From positions 434,001 through 498,000 of the forward strand of contig NZ_JAJEWM010000001.1 of the NCBI RefSeq assembly GCF_020687685.1: a DNA stretch of 64,000 bases, read 5' to 3'. The notes below the pieces were generated by a model that saw nothing but the letters and a program-made list of their open reading frames with translations, searched no databases and was not told the origin of the DNA. Shown here piece by piece: positions 36,108 to 45,156 of the stretch (position 1 is the first letter of the stretch; every line of letters begins with the position of its first letter). A program made the translations under genes and the position numbers. The stretch is from Tessaracoccus sp. OS52 (GTDB taxonomy: Bacteria > Actinomycetota > Actinomycetes > Propionibacteriales > Propionibacteriaceae).

Positions 36108-36926
36108 ATGGGCCAGAAGATCAACCCGAACGGTTTCCGTCTCGGCATCACCACCGATCACACCACTCGCTGGTACTCGGAGAAGAAGTACGCCGAGTAC
36201 GTCGAAGAGGACATCAAGATTCGTGAGTACCTCACGAAGAACCTCGAGCGGGCCGGTATCTCCTCGATCGAGGTGGAGCGCCGCTCCGAGCGTGTCACCC
36301 TCTTCCTGCACGCTGCGCGTCCGGGCATTGTCATCGGCCGCAACGGCGCCGAGGCTGAGCGAGTGCGTGCCGCACTGGAGAAGATGACCGGCAAGCAGGT
36401 GCAGCTGAACATCCTCGAGGTGAAGAACCCCGAGATCGACGCCCAGCTGGTCGCCCAGGGAGTTGCCGAGCAGCTCGGCGCCCGCGTGGCGTTCCGACGT
36501 GCGATGCGCAAGGCTCAGCAGACGGCCATGCGCGCCGGTGCCCAGGGAATCCGCATCAAGTGCTCCGGCCGTCTGGGTGGGGCTGAGATGTCGCGCTCCG
36601 AGGGCTACCGCGAAGGTCGGGTCCCGCTGCACACGCTGCGCGCGGACATCGACTACGGCTTCTACGAGGCGCGTACCACCTTCGGCCGGATCGGCGTGAA
36701 GGTCTGGATCTACAAGGGCGACGTAACCGGCACCCGCTCCGAGCGCGCAGCCCAGAAGGCCGCCCGCAACGCAGCCCCCGGTGGCCGTGGCGGTCAGCGC
36801 CCCGGTCGTCGTCCCGGTCGCGGCGAGGGCCGCACTGACCGTCCTGAGCGCGGCGGACGTCGTCGCGCCGATGCAGCCCAGGCCCCGGCGCCGGCTGCAG
36901 CCGCAAGCGAGAACGCAGGAGCCTGA
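36108..36926 (+). CDS. rpsC: 30S ribosomal protein S3
   Basis: S3 guards the mRNA entry channel with helicase-like Arg/Lys residues. 272 residues; [13 protein letters not shown] start, KH domain with VIGRNGAE, and the C-terminal [13 protein letters not shown] core. A roughly 55-residue Arg/Gly/Pro-rich tail after residue 215 is typical of actinobacterial S3. Confidence 0.97.
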   Translation: MGQKINPNGFRLGITTDHTTRWYSEKKYAEYVEEDIKIREYLTKNLERAGISSIEVERRSERVTLFLHAARPGIVIGRNGAEAERVRAALEKMTGKQVQLNILEVKNPEIDAQLVAQGVAEQLGARVAFRRAMRKAQQTAMRAGAQGIRIKCSGRLGGAEMSRSEGYREGRVPLHTLRADIDYGFYEARTTFGRIGVKVWIYKGDVTGTRSERAAQKAARNAAPGGRGGQRPGRRPGRGEGRTDRPERGGRRRADAAQAPAPAAAASENAGA

Positions 36927-36928
36927 GC

Positions 36929-37348
36929 ATGCTGATTCCTCGTAGAGTCAAGTTCCGCAAGCAACACCACCCGAAGAGGGATGGCATGGCCAAGGGCGGC
37001 ACCAAGCTCGCCTTCGGCGACTTCGGAATCCAGGCGCTCGAGTCCTCCTACCTGACCAACCGTCAGATCGAGTCCGCTCGTATCGCCATGACCCGCCACA
37101 TGAAGCGTGGCGGAAAGGTCTGGATCAACGTCTATCCGGATCGCCCGCTCACCAAGAAGCCTGCTGAGACCCGCATGGGCTCCGGTAAGGGTTCCCCGGA
37201 ATGGTGGGTCGCCAACATCAAGCCCGGCCGGGTCCTGTTCGAGGTCTCCGGCGTGTCGGAGGAAGTCGCTCGCGAGGCCCTTCGGCTGGCAATCCACAAG
37301 CTGCCCCTGAAGGCACGCTTCATCAAGCGCGAAGCAGGTGACATCTGA
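36929..37348 (+). CDS. rplP: 50S ribosomal protein L16
   Basis: L16 organises the A site of the large subunit. 139 residues. [26 protein letters not shown] and [14 protein letters not shown] are family motifs. Its stop shares a base with the rpmC start (TGATG). Confidence 0.97.
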   Translation: MLIPRRVKFRKQHHPKRDGMAKGGTKLAFGDFGIQALESSYLTNRQIESARIAMTRHMKRGGKVWINVYPDRPLTKKPAETRMGSGKGSPEWWVANIKPGRVLFEVSGVSEEVAREALRLAIHKLPLKARFIKREAGDI

Positions 37349-37581
37349 TGCCAAAGTCATTGACTGCCCACGACCTCCGTGGCCTGTCTCGTGATCAGCT
37401 CAACGGCAAGGTCGTTGAGTTGAAGGAGGAACTGTTCGGTCTGCGATTCCAGGCTGCCACCGGCCAGCTGGAGACGCACGGACGCCTCCGTGAGGTCCGC
37501 AAGGACATCGCGCGGATCTACACCGTGCTGCAGGAGCGCAACCTCGGCATTGTCGACGAGCCGGCTGTTGAGGAGAAGTGA
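37348..37581 (+). CDS. rpmC: 50S ribosomal protein L29
   Basis: Small two-helix protein near the tunnel exit, 77 residues. [26 protein letters not shown] region (key [16 protein letters not shown]) is diagnostic. Overlaps rplP by one base. Confidence 0.95.
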   Translation: MPKSLTAHDLRGLSRDQLNGKVVELKEELFGLRFQAATGQLETHGRLREVRKDIARIYTVLQERNLGIVDEPAVEEK

Positions 37582-37583
37582 CC

Positions 37584-37886
37584 ATGAGTGAAGAATCCAC
37601 CACCACCCCGCTCGTCGAGACCCAGGGCGAAGAGACCCGCGGCCGCCGCAAGGTGCTGTCGGGCGTCGTCGTGAGCGACAAGATGGACAAGACCATCGTC
37701 GTCTCGGTCGAAGATCGCGTGAAGCACCCGCTCTACGGCAAGGTCATGACCAAGACCTCCCGCCTCAAGGCACATGACGAGGAGAACACCGCCGGCATCG
37801 GCGACCGTGTCCGCGTCATGGAGACCAGGCCGCTGTCGGCGACCAAGCGTTGGCGTCTGGTCGAGGTCATCGAGCGCGCCAAGTAG
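37584..37886 (+). CDS. rpsQ: 30S ribosomal protein S17
   Basis: Primary 16S rRNA binding protein, 100 residues. The ATG at 37584 is preferred since GAGGAG lies 9 bases upstream; a GTG at 37578 overlapping the rpmC stop is the alternative. [15 protein letters not shown] and [11 protein letters not shown] are typical. It is the last gene of the S10 operon here: a terminator follows instead of rplN. Confidence 0.96.
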   Translation: MSEESTTTPLVETQGEETRGRRKVLSGVVVSDKMDKTIVVSVEDRVKHPLYGKVMTKTSRLKAHDEENTAGIGDRVRVMETRPLSATKRWRLVEVIERAK

Positions 37887-37904
37887 GCAACCATCAGCAA
37901 ATGG

Positions 37905-37934
37905 CAGGGCCCCGGAGTTGACTCCGGGGCCCTG
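37905..37934 (+). terminator. Bidirectional hairpin terminator after rpsQ
   Basis: Perfect 13-bp stem CAGGGCCCCGGAG with loop TTGA, then TTGTC. It overlaps the tail of the convergent sortase gene region and ends the S10 operon before the inserted cassette. Confidence 0.85.
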
Positions 37935-37937
37935 TTG

Positions 37938-38675
37938 TCATGCTGGGACTGCTTCCACCACCACCAGGTCCCGGTAGTTCCCGTCAACGACGGGGCCCCC
38001 ACAGGTCACCAGCACCAGCCGAAGCCTTCCGTGGCGCGTGAAGAGAGCGGGGTGGTCCGCGTCTCGTTCCATCCGTTTCGCGGATGAGACCAGCCAGTGC
38101 GTTGCCGCGCCCGTGTCGTCCACGACCTCAATGACGTCCCCCGGCTCTGACGCGGCGAGCGGCCAGAGCGCGCCACGCGTCCCGTTCCATGAGACGTGGC
38201 CGGTGATGAGCACGGTGCCGGAAGCATCACCGGGCCGTGCGCCGTCCTCCCAGATGCCCACATGTGAGGGATCGTCAGGGATCTCGAGCTCGTCGGCGTC
38301 TACCCCGACCAGGTCCAGCGGTGCCGCGATGCCGAGATGGCTCATCACGAGCATCGGACCCCGGAACGACGACGACCCCGGTTCGCTGCCCGGGCGCCGC
38401 TGCGACGACCCATCCTCGGGTCCGCGGGTGTCTTCGGCGAGTGGCTCCTGGGTGGTTGAGCCACCAGCCACACGTTGGTCATCGAGGTCGTCATCCCGGA
38501 GCTCACCGCTGTGGACGGGCAGCGGTGCGGAGGTCGGGTGAAGGGCTGGCCAGAAGCCTGCCACTGATAGGCACAGCGCCGCCGCGAGTGCTGCGGGGAC
38601 CCACGAGGTGCCGATCCACTGGCGCAGTCCCGCCCAGCTCGACGGCGCCTGCAATCCCCGCCGGGGGGCGATCAT
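37938..38675 (-). CDS. Class F-like sortase
   Basis: Membrane-bound transpeptidase that joins surface proteins to the cell wall, 245 residues. A transmembrane segment (about 26-45) is followed by a polar linker of about 60 residues rich in Asp, Ser, Pro and Glu, then a compact sortase domain from about residue 107. The catalytic set is His160 (VLITGHV), Cys225 (LVTCGG) and Arg235 (NYRDLVVV). The ATG at 38675 overlaps the stop of the surface-protein gene (ATGA), so the two are coupled and the surface protein is the obvious substrate. The short domain and the TCGG context point to class F rather than A or E. Confidence 0.85.
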   Translation of the reverse strand: MIAPRRGLQAPSSWAGLRQWIGTSWVPAALAAALCLSVAGFWPALHPTSAPLPVHSGELRDDDLDDQRVAGGSTTQEPLAEDTRGPEDGSSQRRPGSEPGSSSFRGPMLVMSHLGIAAPLDLVGVDADELEIPDDPSHVGIWEDGARPGDASGTVLITGHVSWNGTRGALWPLAASEPGDVIEVVDDTGAATHWLVSSAKRMERDADHPALFTRHGRLRLVLVTCGGPVVDGNYRDLVVVEAVPA

Positions 38676-40729
38676 CGCCGGACACCGCGTGAGCGCTGTT
38701 GGACCCATACGGCGGTTCCGGCGACCAGCACACCGAGGTGGACCAGCGCCCACCGGACTTCCCTGATGGGATCACCCGAGTTGATCCGGGGTGGTCGGAC
38801 GGGCGGACCGGACGGTGGCTGGGCCGGTGGCGTGGGCTTCCTGGGCTCGGTGGGCGGACGACTCGGCGGCGTGATTGTGGGAGGCGCTGACGGCGGACCC
38901 TGGACCGGCGGTGCCGGTGGAAGTGATGCCGGCGGGGACATGGATGGCGGGGGAGTCGCGGCTTCCGGAGGGTAACTCGTTGGGGGCATGGTTGTGGCCG
39001 GGGGCGGTGCTGCAGGTGGCGGCTGGGTTGGTGGCCCAGGAACGGGCGGAGATTTGACGAGAACTGTCTGCGTCGGCGCCCCTGGCGGGTGAGAGAACTC
39101 GGCCACCACTTGGTCCTCGTGGCTGAGGACCAAGCGGGCTGAAGCGGAATAGCAGCCCGGCTGCAGCAGCGTCCGGGGCAGGAGTTCGCTGATGCTTCCT
39201 GAATCCATGGCGACTTCCTCATAGCGGGCCAGCAGCGGAGCACCGGTCCAGTCGACGGACTCGCATTCCAGTTGAGGTGTCGGTTGCACGGGTCCCAGGA
39301 GTTCCCCGGACACGGTGGCCAGGAGCGGCTTGTCGGAATTGGGGACAGCTCTCCCCGGAACCCCGCTCAACGTGAGGGAGTCGCTGACTCCGACCCCCGT
39401 CACCGCCTCCCCGTCAAGAAGCAACTCGGATGAGAGGACGGGCGCCACCACGAGACTCGTCTCGGAGACTTGGGGCCAGTCCGCTGCGGCCGGAGGAATG
39501 ACCAGAGGGGCCTCGTCCAGCCGTTCCACCCACATGTAGTACCCGGGCGGGCCGAATGGCACGCTGCTGCTGTGGACCTGGGCTTTTCCGTCCTCGTCGT
39601 AGGCTCCTTCGAACCTCGCGACCCCCACCTCCGGTGCGGTCGACGGTCCAGCTGCTGCCAGTTCGGACAGGGACGAGAAGGGACCGTACAGCGTGGTGGA
39701 TCCGCTGAACCGCGCCTTGGGGCGACCTCCGGTGACAGTGACGATGTCCACGGCGGCAGCGCCAGGCTGCGCTATGACGTCCCGCGTTCGGGTGGTCACC
39801 TCCGGTGTCCAGGGAACCGGCTCCAGCGTCAGTTCGTGCTCCCAGTCCATGGCCACGGATCCTGGTGCGGCGATCATGCGCTGGATCGTGTCCTCGGCGG
39901 GTACGAACAGCCGGGGGAGCGCTCCGGGGATCCCGGCTACCTTGGCCGCTACGGTCCCTGTCACGGCCCTTTCGAGAGGCCTGTCCAGTTCGATCCGCAC
40001 GTGCGCGATCCCGTCGTGACCGGTGCTCCCATCGGCGGACCTCAGGGCCAGGTCACCACCCGTCGTTACCGTGAGTGGCCGGTCGGGCACCGGGTGGCCG
40101 GCGGCGGAGAGCACCCTCACACGTAACTCGCCGGTCGGATCGGCGGCATCGGGACGGCGGGTCCAGGTCACGTCCATCGTGTACGGGCCAGAGAGTCGTG
40201 CCGCCTCTTGCTGCAGCCTTTCGAACTCGCGCAGCGCACCAGGGTGTGCGGCGGTCACGGCGGCCCAACGCTGGGCCTCCTTTGAGACCTGTCGGCCACC
40301 GTCGATGGTGCGAACCCGAACCGCATGCTCCACCGCTGCCGCGACGTCGGGGGCGGGGGCGGCCCCTGTTTCGTGCAGGATCCACGAGATCTCTGCGAGC
40401 TGCCCCACCGATGTCTTGTTGGGGCCGTTGCCGTGCTTCCCGCGCGGACCACCCCAACCGGTCTGCTTGAAGAGTGTGTAGTTGGAATACTCCGTCCAGG
40501 CACTCGCCTCGCGGGGCGGGCCGGAGTTCAGGTCGATGCAGTACGCGGTGACCTCGCCCACTCGCTGAGCCCCGTACCAGTGCTCGGGGTGGTTGCGTGT
40601 GGGCATCCGGTAGCCCGACCCAGCCTTCACCCCGTCCTGGGGACGGGCGTCCGCGAGGCCGGGGACCAGTGCGAAGCCGAGCACGAGGATGAGGACCACC
40701 GCCAACGGCGTCCGCCAGCCGAGCCGCAT
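38672..40729 (-). CDS. Predicted thioester-domain surface protein with non-LPXTG anchor
   Basis: 685 residues. Signal peptide to about Ala28. Residues about 40-190 resemble a thioester adhesin domain: Cys64 in TAYCIDL and Gln110 in VGQLAEISW would form the internal Cys-Gln thioester used by such adhesins to bind host or surface amines. The middle contains beta-rich, Ig-like repeats (one with GHPVPDRPLTVTTGG). A later domain holds two Cys (LECESVDW and PGCYSASA) that may form a disulfide. Residues about 560-645 are a proline-rich stalk. The C terminus has INSGD (649-653) in place of LPXTG, then a transmembrane helix (about 659-676) and a basic tail. The family assignment rests on motif reading, not a search. 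Confidence 0.6.
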   Translation of the reverse strand: MRLGWRTPLAVVLILVLGFALVPGLADARPQDGVKAGSGYRMPTRNHPEHWYGAQRVGEVTAYCIDLNSGPPREASAWTEYSNYTLFKQTGWGGPRGKHGNGPNKTSVGQLAEISWILHETGAAPAPDVAAAVEHAVRVRTIDGGRQVSKEAQRWAAVTAAHPGALREFERLQQEAARLSGPYTMDVTWTRRPDAADPTGELRVRVLSAAGHPVPDRPLTVTTGGDLALRSADGSTGHDGIAHVRIELDRPLERAVTGTVAAKVAGIPGALPRLFVPAEDTIQRMIAAPGSVAMDWEHELTLEPVPWTPEVTTRTRDVIAQPGAAAVDIVTVTGGRPKARFSGSTTLYGPFSSLSELAAAGPSTAPEVGVARFEGAYDEDGKAQVHSSSVPFGPPGYYMWVERLDEAPLVIPPAAADWPQVSETSLVVAPVLSSELLLDGEAVTGVGVSDSLTLSGVPGRAVPNSDKPLLATVSGELLGPVQPTPQLECESVDWTGAPLLARYEEVAMDSGSISELLPRTLLQPGCYSASARLVLSHEDQVVAEFSHPPGAPTQTVLVKSPPVPGPPTQPPPAAPPPATTMPPTSYPPEAATPPPSMSPPASLPPAPPVQGPPSAPPTITPPSRPPTEPRKPTPPAQPPSGPPVRPPRINSGDPIREVRWALVHLGVLVAGTAVWVQQRSRGVRR

Positions 40730-41718
40730 CACGAGAACACGTCCCGGGGCTCTGGCAGGCGCCACAACTGCACCAGCCGGGAGCCGCACGACGGGCACTC
40801 GGTGAGACTGCGTTCATCTCCATGTCCGGTTCTGGAGTACATCGACACCTGAGGAGAGCACTTCGTGCAGTCGAGCAACTCACCTCTCCACGTGCGGGCA
40901 CGGAGGCGCCGTGCCAACAGTCCAGCTACCCGGCAGGGGAGGTCCACGACGTCGCCCCAACTGAGCACGAGCGGCTTCCCAGGGTCGGCCGGGTCCTCGG
41001 AACTCGACAGCGACCGCAGCCACTGGTGCCGGTTGTCCTCGCGGGGGATCGAGCCGTCGAACCGGATGTTGACATCGACACCGCGCAGCAGTGCCTGCAC
41101 ATCGTGCGGCTTGCCATCGGGGAAGTTCTCCCAGTCCAGGAACGGGAGTCCGTGCGGGAGGAGCACGTCGCGGTTGAGCCGGCTCTCGAAGGCGCTGATG
41201 CCATCTGCTGCCGAACCCTCCTCACACAACCACAGGAAGCGCTCGCGGTCTTGCAGCCGGAGGGCGCGGCCGGCCAACTTCTGCGCCAAGGACGTGTCAG
41301 GAGCGGGTGACACCAGCAGCCGGCCGAAGGCATCGTTGACCGCATCCGTGGACTGGGTGTCCTCCGGACTCCCGGGGTGGAAGCGCCACGGCCCGCGATC
41401 CGACAGCTTTCGGTACCCGGTCCAGACGTCAATGAACTCGGGTTCCGGCCCTTGGCCGCGCACCCAGGCGGCGGCGGCGAGGCCGAGCGCGGCCGACGGG
41501 CCGGCGATGAGCAGGCCGGCCCAGACCTTCCCGGCGGTGTCCAGTTCGGCAGCCAGCGAGTAGAGGCCCGGCCGTTGCCTGTGACACTCCCCGCGGGCGA
41601 TGGCCCCGCTGAATTGCTGGATGCCGAACTTCTGGGCATGGGCGCTGGTGAACACGCCTCCTCTCAGCCTTGCGTGGGACACGAGACCTTGCGGCAGGAT
41701 TTCGTAGTTGGTCGTCAT
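40729..41718 (-). CDS. AbiEi/DUF559-like protein with C-terminal four-cysteine motif
   Basis: 329 residues. ATG at 41718 gives MTTNYEILPQGL; longer in-frame starts reach into the divergent leader. The N-terminal part (HARLRGGVFTSAHAQKFGI, then GECHRQRPGLYSL) has the winged-helix shape of AbiEi-type antitoxin/regulators, and the AGPSAALGLAAAAW stretch fits the same group. The C-terminal part (NIRFDGS, LSWGDVVDLPCRVAGLLARRLRA) resembles the DUF559/Vsr-like nuclease fold often fused to it, but the acidic catalytic residues look degraded. Cys284/287 and Cys308/311 could bind zinc. It is first in an operon with the surface protein (TGATG overlap) and sortase; a regulator of that pair is one guess. 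Confidence 0.5.
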   Translation of the reverse strand: MTTNYEILPQGLVSHARLRGGVFTSAHAQKFGIQQFSGAIARGECHRQRPGLYSLAAELDTAGKVWAGLLIAGPSAALGLAAAAWVRGQGPEPEFIDVWTGYRKLSDRGPWRFHPGSPEDTQSTDAVNDAFGRLLVSPAPDTSLAQKLAGRALRLQDRERFLWLCEEGSAADGISAFESRLNRDVLLPHGLPFLDWENFPDGKPHDVQALLRGVDVNIRFDGSIPREDNRHQWLRSLSSSEDPADPGKPLVLSWGDVVDLPCRVAGLLARRLRARTWRGELLDCTKCSPQVSMYSRTGHGDERSLTECPSCGSRLVQLWRLPEPRDVFS

Positions 41719-42084
41719 GTCACACACTCTGGTTGTGCGCCGGCGGGAGGCTTCACGGCATGGAGCAGCCTGTGGACAACACAGCCAACGCCACGACCAC
41801 TGTCTCCACCACCGTCGAAATGGGGTGGTGCCCGGACCGCCGGGCTGAGCCCCCACAGAAGCGACCGGGAGCGCTGACTGGGCAATTTCATCTGCCGGGG
41901 GTGCGTGATGTACGCTTGTCAAGTTGTCCTGCGTCTGTGCCCGGGTGCTCGTGTGCCCGGGGACCTTTCACGGACGACGAAACCCCGTACCTCAGGTTCG
42001 GGGCGCCTCCTGGCAAAATCCAGGGGGTTCATCACGAGTTCCGAACAGGCCTTCAGGGAACCAGTCGGACGACAGGAGTAACCA
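41719..42084 (+). other. 366-bp divergent gap: sortase-cassette promoter side and spc operon leader
   Basis: No gene is supported. Left part should hold the minus-strand promoter of the three-gene cassette; the best candidate box, CAGAGT 5 bases before the ATG, is weak. Right part holds the spc promoter (41887-41916) and about 160 bases of rplN leader, which includes the inverted pair CCCGGG/CCCGGG-type hairpin near 41941-41962. Confidence 0.45.
41887..41916 (+). promoter_or_regulatory. Predicted promoter of the spc operon (rplN)
   Basis: TTCATC (41887-41892), 18-base spacer, TACGCT (41911-41916). Needed because the S10 operon terminates before the inserted genes. Confidence 0.5.
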
Positions 42085-42453
42085 ATGATCCAGCAGGAGT
42101 CGCGACTCAAAGTCGCCGACAACACTGGTGCCAAGGAGATCTTGTGCATCCGTGTGCTCGGTGGCACGAAGCGTCGTTACGCCTACGTCGGCGACACGAT
42201 CGTCGCCACGGTCAAGGACGCAATCCCCGGCGGCAACGTCAAGAAGGGCGAGGTCGTCAAGGCTGTAGTAGTGCGCACCAGCAAGGAGCGTCGGCGTGCC
42301 GACGGTTCCTACATCAAGTTCGATGAGAACGCAGCCGTCATCCTCAAGGCCGACGGCGAGCCCCGCGGTACGCGCATCTTCGGCCCCGTGGCCCGTGAGC
42401 TGCGCGAGCGGAAGTTCATGCGCATCATCTCCCTGGCCCCCGAGGTGATCTGA
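42085..42453 (+). CDS. rplN: 50S ribosomal protein L14
   Basis: L14 bridges to the 30S subunit. 122 residues. [19 protein letters not shown] and [14 protein letters not shown] are diagnostic. GACAGGAG precedes the ATG. First gene of the spc operon, here 4.2 kb away from rpsQ. Confidence 0.97.
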   Translation: MIQQESRLKVADNTGAKEILCIRVLGGTKRRYAYVGDTIVATVKDAIPGGNVKKGEVVKAVVVRTSKERRRADGSYIKFDENAAVILKADGEPRGTRIFGPVARELRERKFMRIISLAPEVI

Positions 42454-42455
42454 CC

Positions 42456-42827
42456 ATGGCATCCCTGCATGTGAAGAAGGGTGACCGAGTCAAGGTCATC
42501 TCCGGCAAGGACAAGGGCGTCGTCGGCGAGATCATCGCCGTCTACCCCCAGGAGCAGCGCGTCACCGTAGAGGGCGTCAACATCGTCAAGCGGCACCGCC
42601 GTGAGGCCCAGGGCGCCGGTGGCCGACGCATCGAGGGCGGCATCATCTCCTCCGAGGCCCCGATCCACGCCTCCAACGTCCAGCTCGTCACCAAGGTGGA
42701 CGGCAAGGAAGTTGTGACGCGGGTCGGACATGAGCGCGAAGAGGTCGTCAAGAAGCGCCCCGACGGCACCGAGTACAAGGCCTTGCGCAGCAAGCGCGTC
42801 GCCCGCAAGACCGGGAAGGAGATCTGA
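42456..42827 (+). CDS. rplX: 50S ribosomal protein L24
   Basis: Assembly-initiating protein at the tunnel exit, 123 residues. KOW motif [20 protein letters not shown], then [12 protein letters not shown]. The stop overlaps the rplE start (TGATG). Confidence 0.96.
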   Translation: MASLHVKKGDRVKVISGKDKGVVGEIIAVYPQEQRVTVEGVNIVKRHRREAQGAGGRRIEGGIISSEAPIHASNVQLVTKVDGKEVVTRVGHEREEVVKKRPDGTEYKALRSKRVARKTGKEI

Positions 42828-43495
42828 TGAGCACCGACACGGTCGAGACCACCGAAGCCGCCGAGGCCACCCAGACCCCGAAGAGCACCGAGATCCCCCG
42901 CCTCAAGAAGAGGTATCGCGAGGAGATCGCCAAGGCGTTGAACGAGGAGTTCAACTACGACAACGTCATGCAGATCCCCGGTCTGGTGAAGATCGTCGTG
43001 AACATGGGCGTCGGCGAGGCAGCTCGCGACTCCAAGATCATCGACGGTGCCGTCAAGGACCTGACCGCGATCACCGGTCAGAAGCCCTCGGTCACCAAGG
43101 CCCGCAAGTCGATCGCACAGTTCAAGCTCCGTGAGGGCCAGCCCATCGGCTGCCACGTCACGCTGCGTGGCGACCGCATGTGGGAGTTCGCGGACCGCCT
43201 GCTGACGCTGGCGCTGCCACGCATCCGCGACTTCCGCGGCCTCAACGCCCGCCAGTTCGACGGCAACGGGAACTACACCTTCGGACTGAGCGAACAGGTC
43301 ATGTTCCTCGAGATCGACCAGGACCGGATCGATCGCGTGCGCGGCATGGACATCACGTTCGTCACCACGGCAACCACCGACGACGAGGGCCGCGCGCTGC
43401 TGAAGCATCTCGGCTTCCCCTTCAAGGCAGTTGACGATCCCAAGAAGGCCAAGACCAAGCGCGGACCCGCGTTCTACGCCAAGAAGAAGAAGTGA
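42827..43495 (+). CDS. rplE: 50S ribosomal protein L5
   Basis: 5S rRNA-binding protein that contacts P-site tRNA. 222 residues, with an extra polar N-terminal stretch of about 25 residues rich in Thr and Glu before the conserved LKKRYREEI. The [20 protein letters not shown] region and the C-terminal [14 protein letters not shown] are typical. Confidence 0.96.
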   Translation: MSTDTVETTEAAEATQTPKSTEIPRLKKRYREEIAKALNEEFNYDNVMQIPGLVKIVVNMGVGEAARDSKIIDGAVKDLTAITGQKPSVTKARKSIAQFKLREGQPIGCHVTLRGDRMWEFADRLLTLALPRIRDFRGLNARQFDGNGNYTFGLSEQVMFLEIDQDRIDRVRGMDITFVTTATTDDEGRALLKHLGFPFKAVDDPKKAKTKRGPAFYAKKKK

Positions 43496-43503
43496 GCTGA
43501 CAG

Positions 43504-43689
43504 ATGGCAAAGACAGCACTCAAGGTCAAGCAGTCGCGCACGCCCAAGTTCGGCGTACGCGCTTACAGCCGCTGCAAGCGCTGCGGGCGTCCCAAGTCGG
43601 TGTACCGCAAGTTCGGCCTCTGCCGCATCTGCCTGCGCGAACTGGCTCACGCCGGCGAGCTTCCCGGCATCACCAAGTCCTCTTGGTGA
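43504..43689 (+). CDS. rpsN: 30S ribosomal protein S14 type Z
   Basis: Short, zinc-binding S14 of 61 residues. The four ligands are CKRC and CRIC. This is the type found in the spc operon of Gram-positive bacteria, and many actinobacteria carry a second, zinc-free copy elsewhere under Zur control. Confidence 0.96.
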   Translation: MAKTALKVKQSRTPKFGVRAYSRCKRCGRPKSVYRKFGLCRICLRELAHAGELPGITKSSW

Positions 43690-43769
43690 CCGACCCCACA
43701 ATCCAGATTTCCAACGCGCCAGGTCCGGTACTGATCCGGAAACCGGTGTGAGAAAGAAGTTCAACAGCC

Positions 43770-44174
43770 ATGACAATGACTGATCCGATTGCAGACATGC
43801 TCACGCGTGTCCGCAACGCAAATCAGGCCTACCTGGAGTCGACGACCATGCCGTCGTCGAAGATCAAGGTCGGCATCGCGGAAATCCTGAAGGCGGAGGG
43901 TTACATCTCCAACTTCGAGATCGATGAGGTCGAGGGACAGGTCGGCAAGGTCCTCAAGGTCACCCTCAAGTATGGGGAGTCCCGTGAGCGTTCGATCGCC
44001 GGTCTGAAGCGAATCAGCAAGCCCGGTCTGCGCGTCTACGCGAAGGCCAACGCACTTCCGAAGGTGCTGGGTGGCCTCGGTGTCGCCATCATCTCCACGT
44101 CGCAGGGCCTGCTCACGGACAAGCAAGCAAATGCCAAGTCAGTCGGCGGCGAAGTCCTCGCCTACGTCTGGTGA
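43770..44174 (+). CDS. rpsH: 30S ribosomal protein S8
   Basis: Binds the central domain of 16S rRNA; in E. coli it represses the spc operon. 134 residues. The ATG at 43770 is kept because AGAAAGAAG is 10 bases upstream; an ATG two codons later is possible. [13 protein letters not shown] and [13 protein letters not shown] are typical. Confidence 0.96.
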   Translation: MTMTDPIADMLTRVRNANQAYLESTTMPSSKIKVGIAEILKAEGYISNFEIDEVEGQVGKVLKVTLKYGESRERSIAGLKRISKPGLRVYAKANALPKVLGGLGVAIISTSQGLLTDKQANAKSVGGEVLAYVW

Positions 44175-44203
44175 CCGGCCGGAACTGAAAAGGAGAAAAG
44201 ATA

Positions 44204-44746
44204 ATGTCACGAATTGGCAGACTCCCGATCACGGTTCCCGCCGGTGTCGAGGTGAAGCTTGACGGTCGCAAGGTCGACGTGAAGGGCCCCAAGGGCAGCC
44301 TCCAGCTGACCATTGCAGAGCCGCTCACGATCGAGAAGACCGACTCCGGTGAGATCCAGGTCTCCCGCCCCAACGACGAGCGTGAGAGCCGCTCGCTGCA
44401 CGGCCTGACCCGCACCCTGGTCAACAACATGGTGATCGGAGTCACTGAGGGATACGAGCGCAAGCTCGAGATCGTCGGTGTCGGTTACCGAGTCATCGCC
44501 AAGGGGCCCAAGCAGCTGGAGTTCGCGCTCGGCTTCTCGCACCCCGTGGTGGTCGATGCCCCCGAAGGTGTCACGTTCACCGTCGAGACGCCCACCCGGT
44601 TCTCGGTGAGCGGTGTCGACAAGCAGCTCGTCGGTGAGACGGCTGCGAACATCCGCAAGCTCCGTAAGCCCGAGCCCTACAAGGGCAAGGGTGTCCGCTA
44701 CGCGGGCGAGCACGTCCGCCGCAAGGCTGGAAAGGCTGGTAAGTAA
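44204..44746 (+). CDS. rplF: 50S ribosomal protein L6
   Basis: L6 lies near the sarcin-ricin loop. 180 residues. [16 protein letters not shown] start and the C-terminal [14 protein letters not shown] motif are standard. The stop overlaps rplR (TAATG). Confidence 0.97.
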   Translation: MSRIGRLPITVPAGVEVKLDGRKVDVKGPKGSLQLTIAEPLTIEKTDSGEIQVSRPNDERESRSLHGLTRTLVNNMVIGVTEGYERKLEIVGVGYRVIAKGPKQLEFALGFSHPVVVDAPEGVTFTVETPTRFSVSGVDKQLVGETAANIRKLRKPEPYKGKGVRYAGEHVRRKAGKAGK

Positions 44747-45129
44747 TGGCCATCTCACTGGGACAGCGCAAGGGGCTCGCCCCGAAGGTTGCATCGCGTG
44801 CCCGCCGCCAGCTGCGTGGACGCAAGCGCATCAACGGTTCCGCCGAGCGTCCTCGTCTCGTCGTCACCCGCTCGTCGCGGCACCTGTTCGTTCAGGTCAT
44901 CGACGACGTCCAGGGCCGCACGCTCGCGTCGGCCTCGACGATGGAGGCGGACCTCAGGGGTCCGGGTGCCGACAAGTCCGAGAAGGCCCGCAAGGTCGGC
45001 GGACTGATCGCCGAGCGCGCCAAGGCGGCCGGGGTCGACAAGGTCGTCTTCGACCGTGCAGGCAACCAATACCACGGCCGGATCGCCGCGCTTGCTGACG
45101 CAGCGCGCGAAGCCGGTCTCGGGTTCTGA
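44746..45129 (+). CDS. rplR: 50S ribosomal protein L18
   Basis: 5S rRNA-binding protein, 127 residues. Basic N terminus ([16 protein letters not shown]), then [20 protein letters not shown] and [26 protein letters not shown], of which the key part is [14 protein letters not shown]. Confidence 0.96.
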   Translation: MAISLGQRKGLAPKVASRARRQLRGRKRINGSAERPRLVVTRSSRHLFVQVIDDVQGRTLASASTMEADLRGPGADKSEKARKVGGLIAERAKAAGVDKVVFDRAGNQYHGRIAALADAAREAGLGF

Positions 45130-45156
45130 GAAACGACGAAAGGTAAAGGGAACACG

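Noticed and set aside
37905-42084. Insertion sequence or integrase as the carrier of the sortase cassette
   Set aside because: No transposase, integrase, tRNA attachment site or flanking direct repeat was seen.
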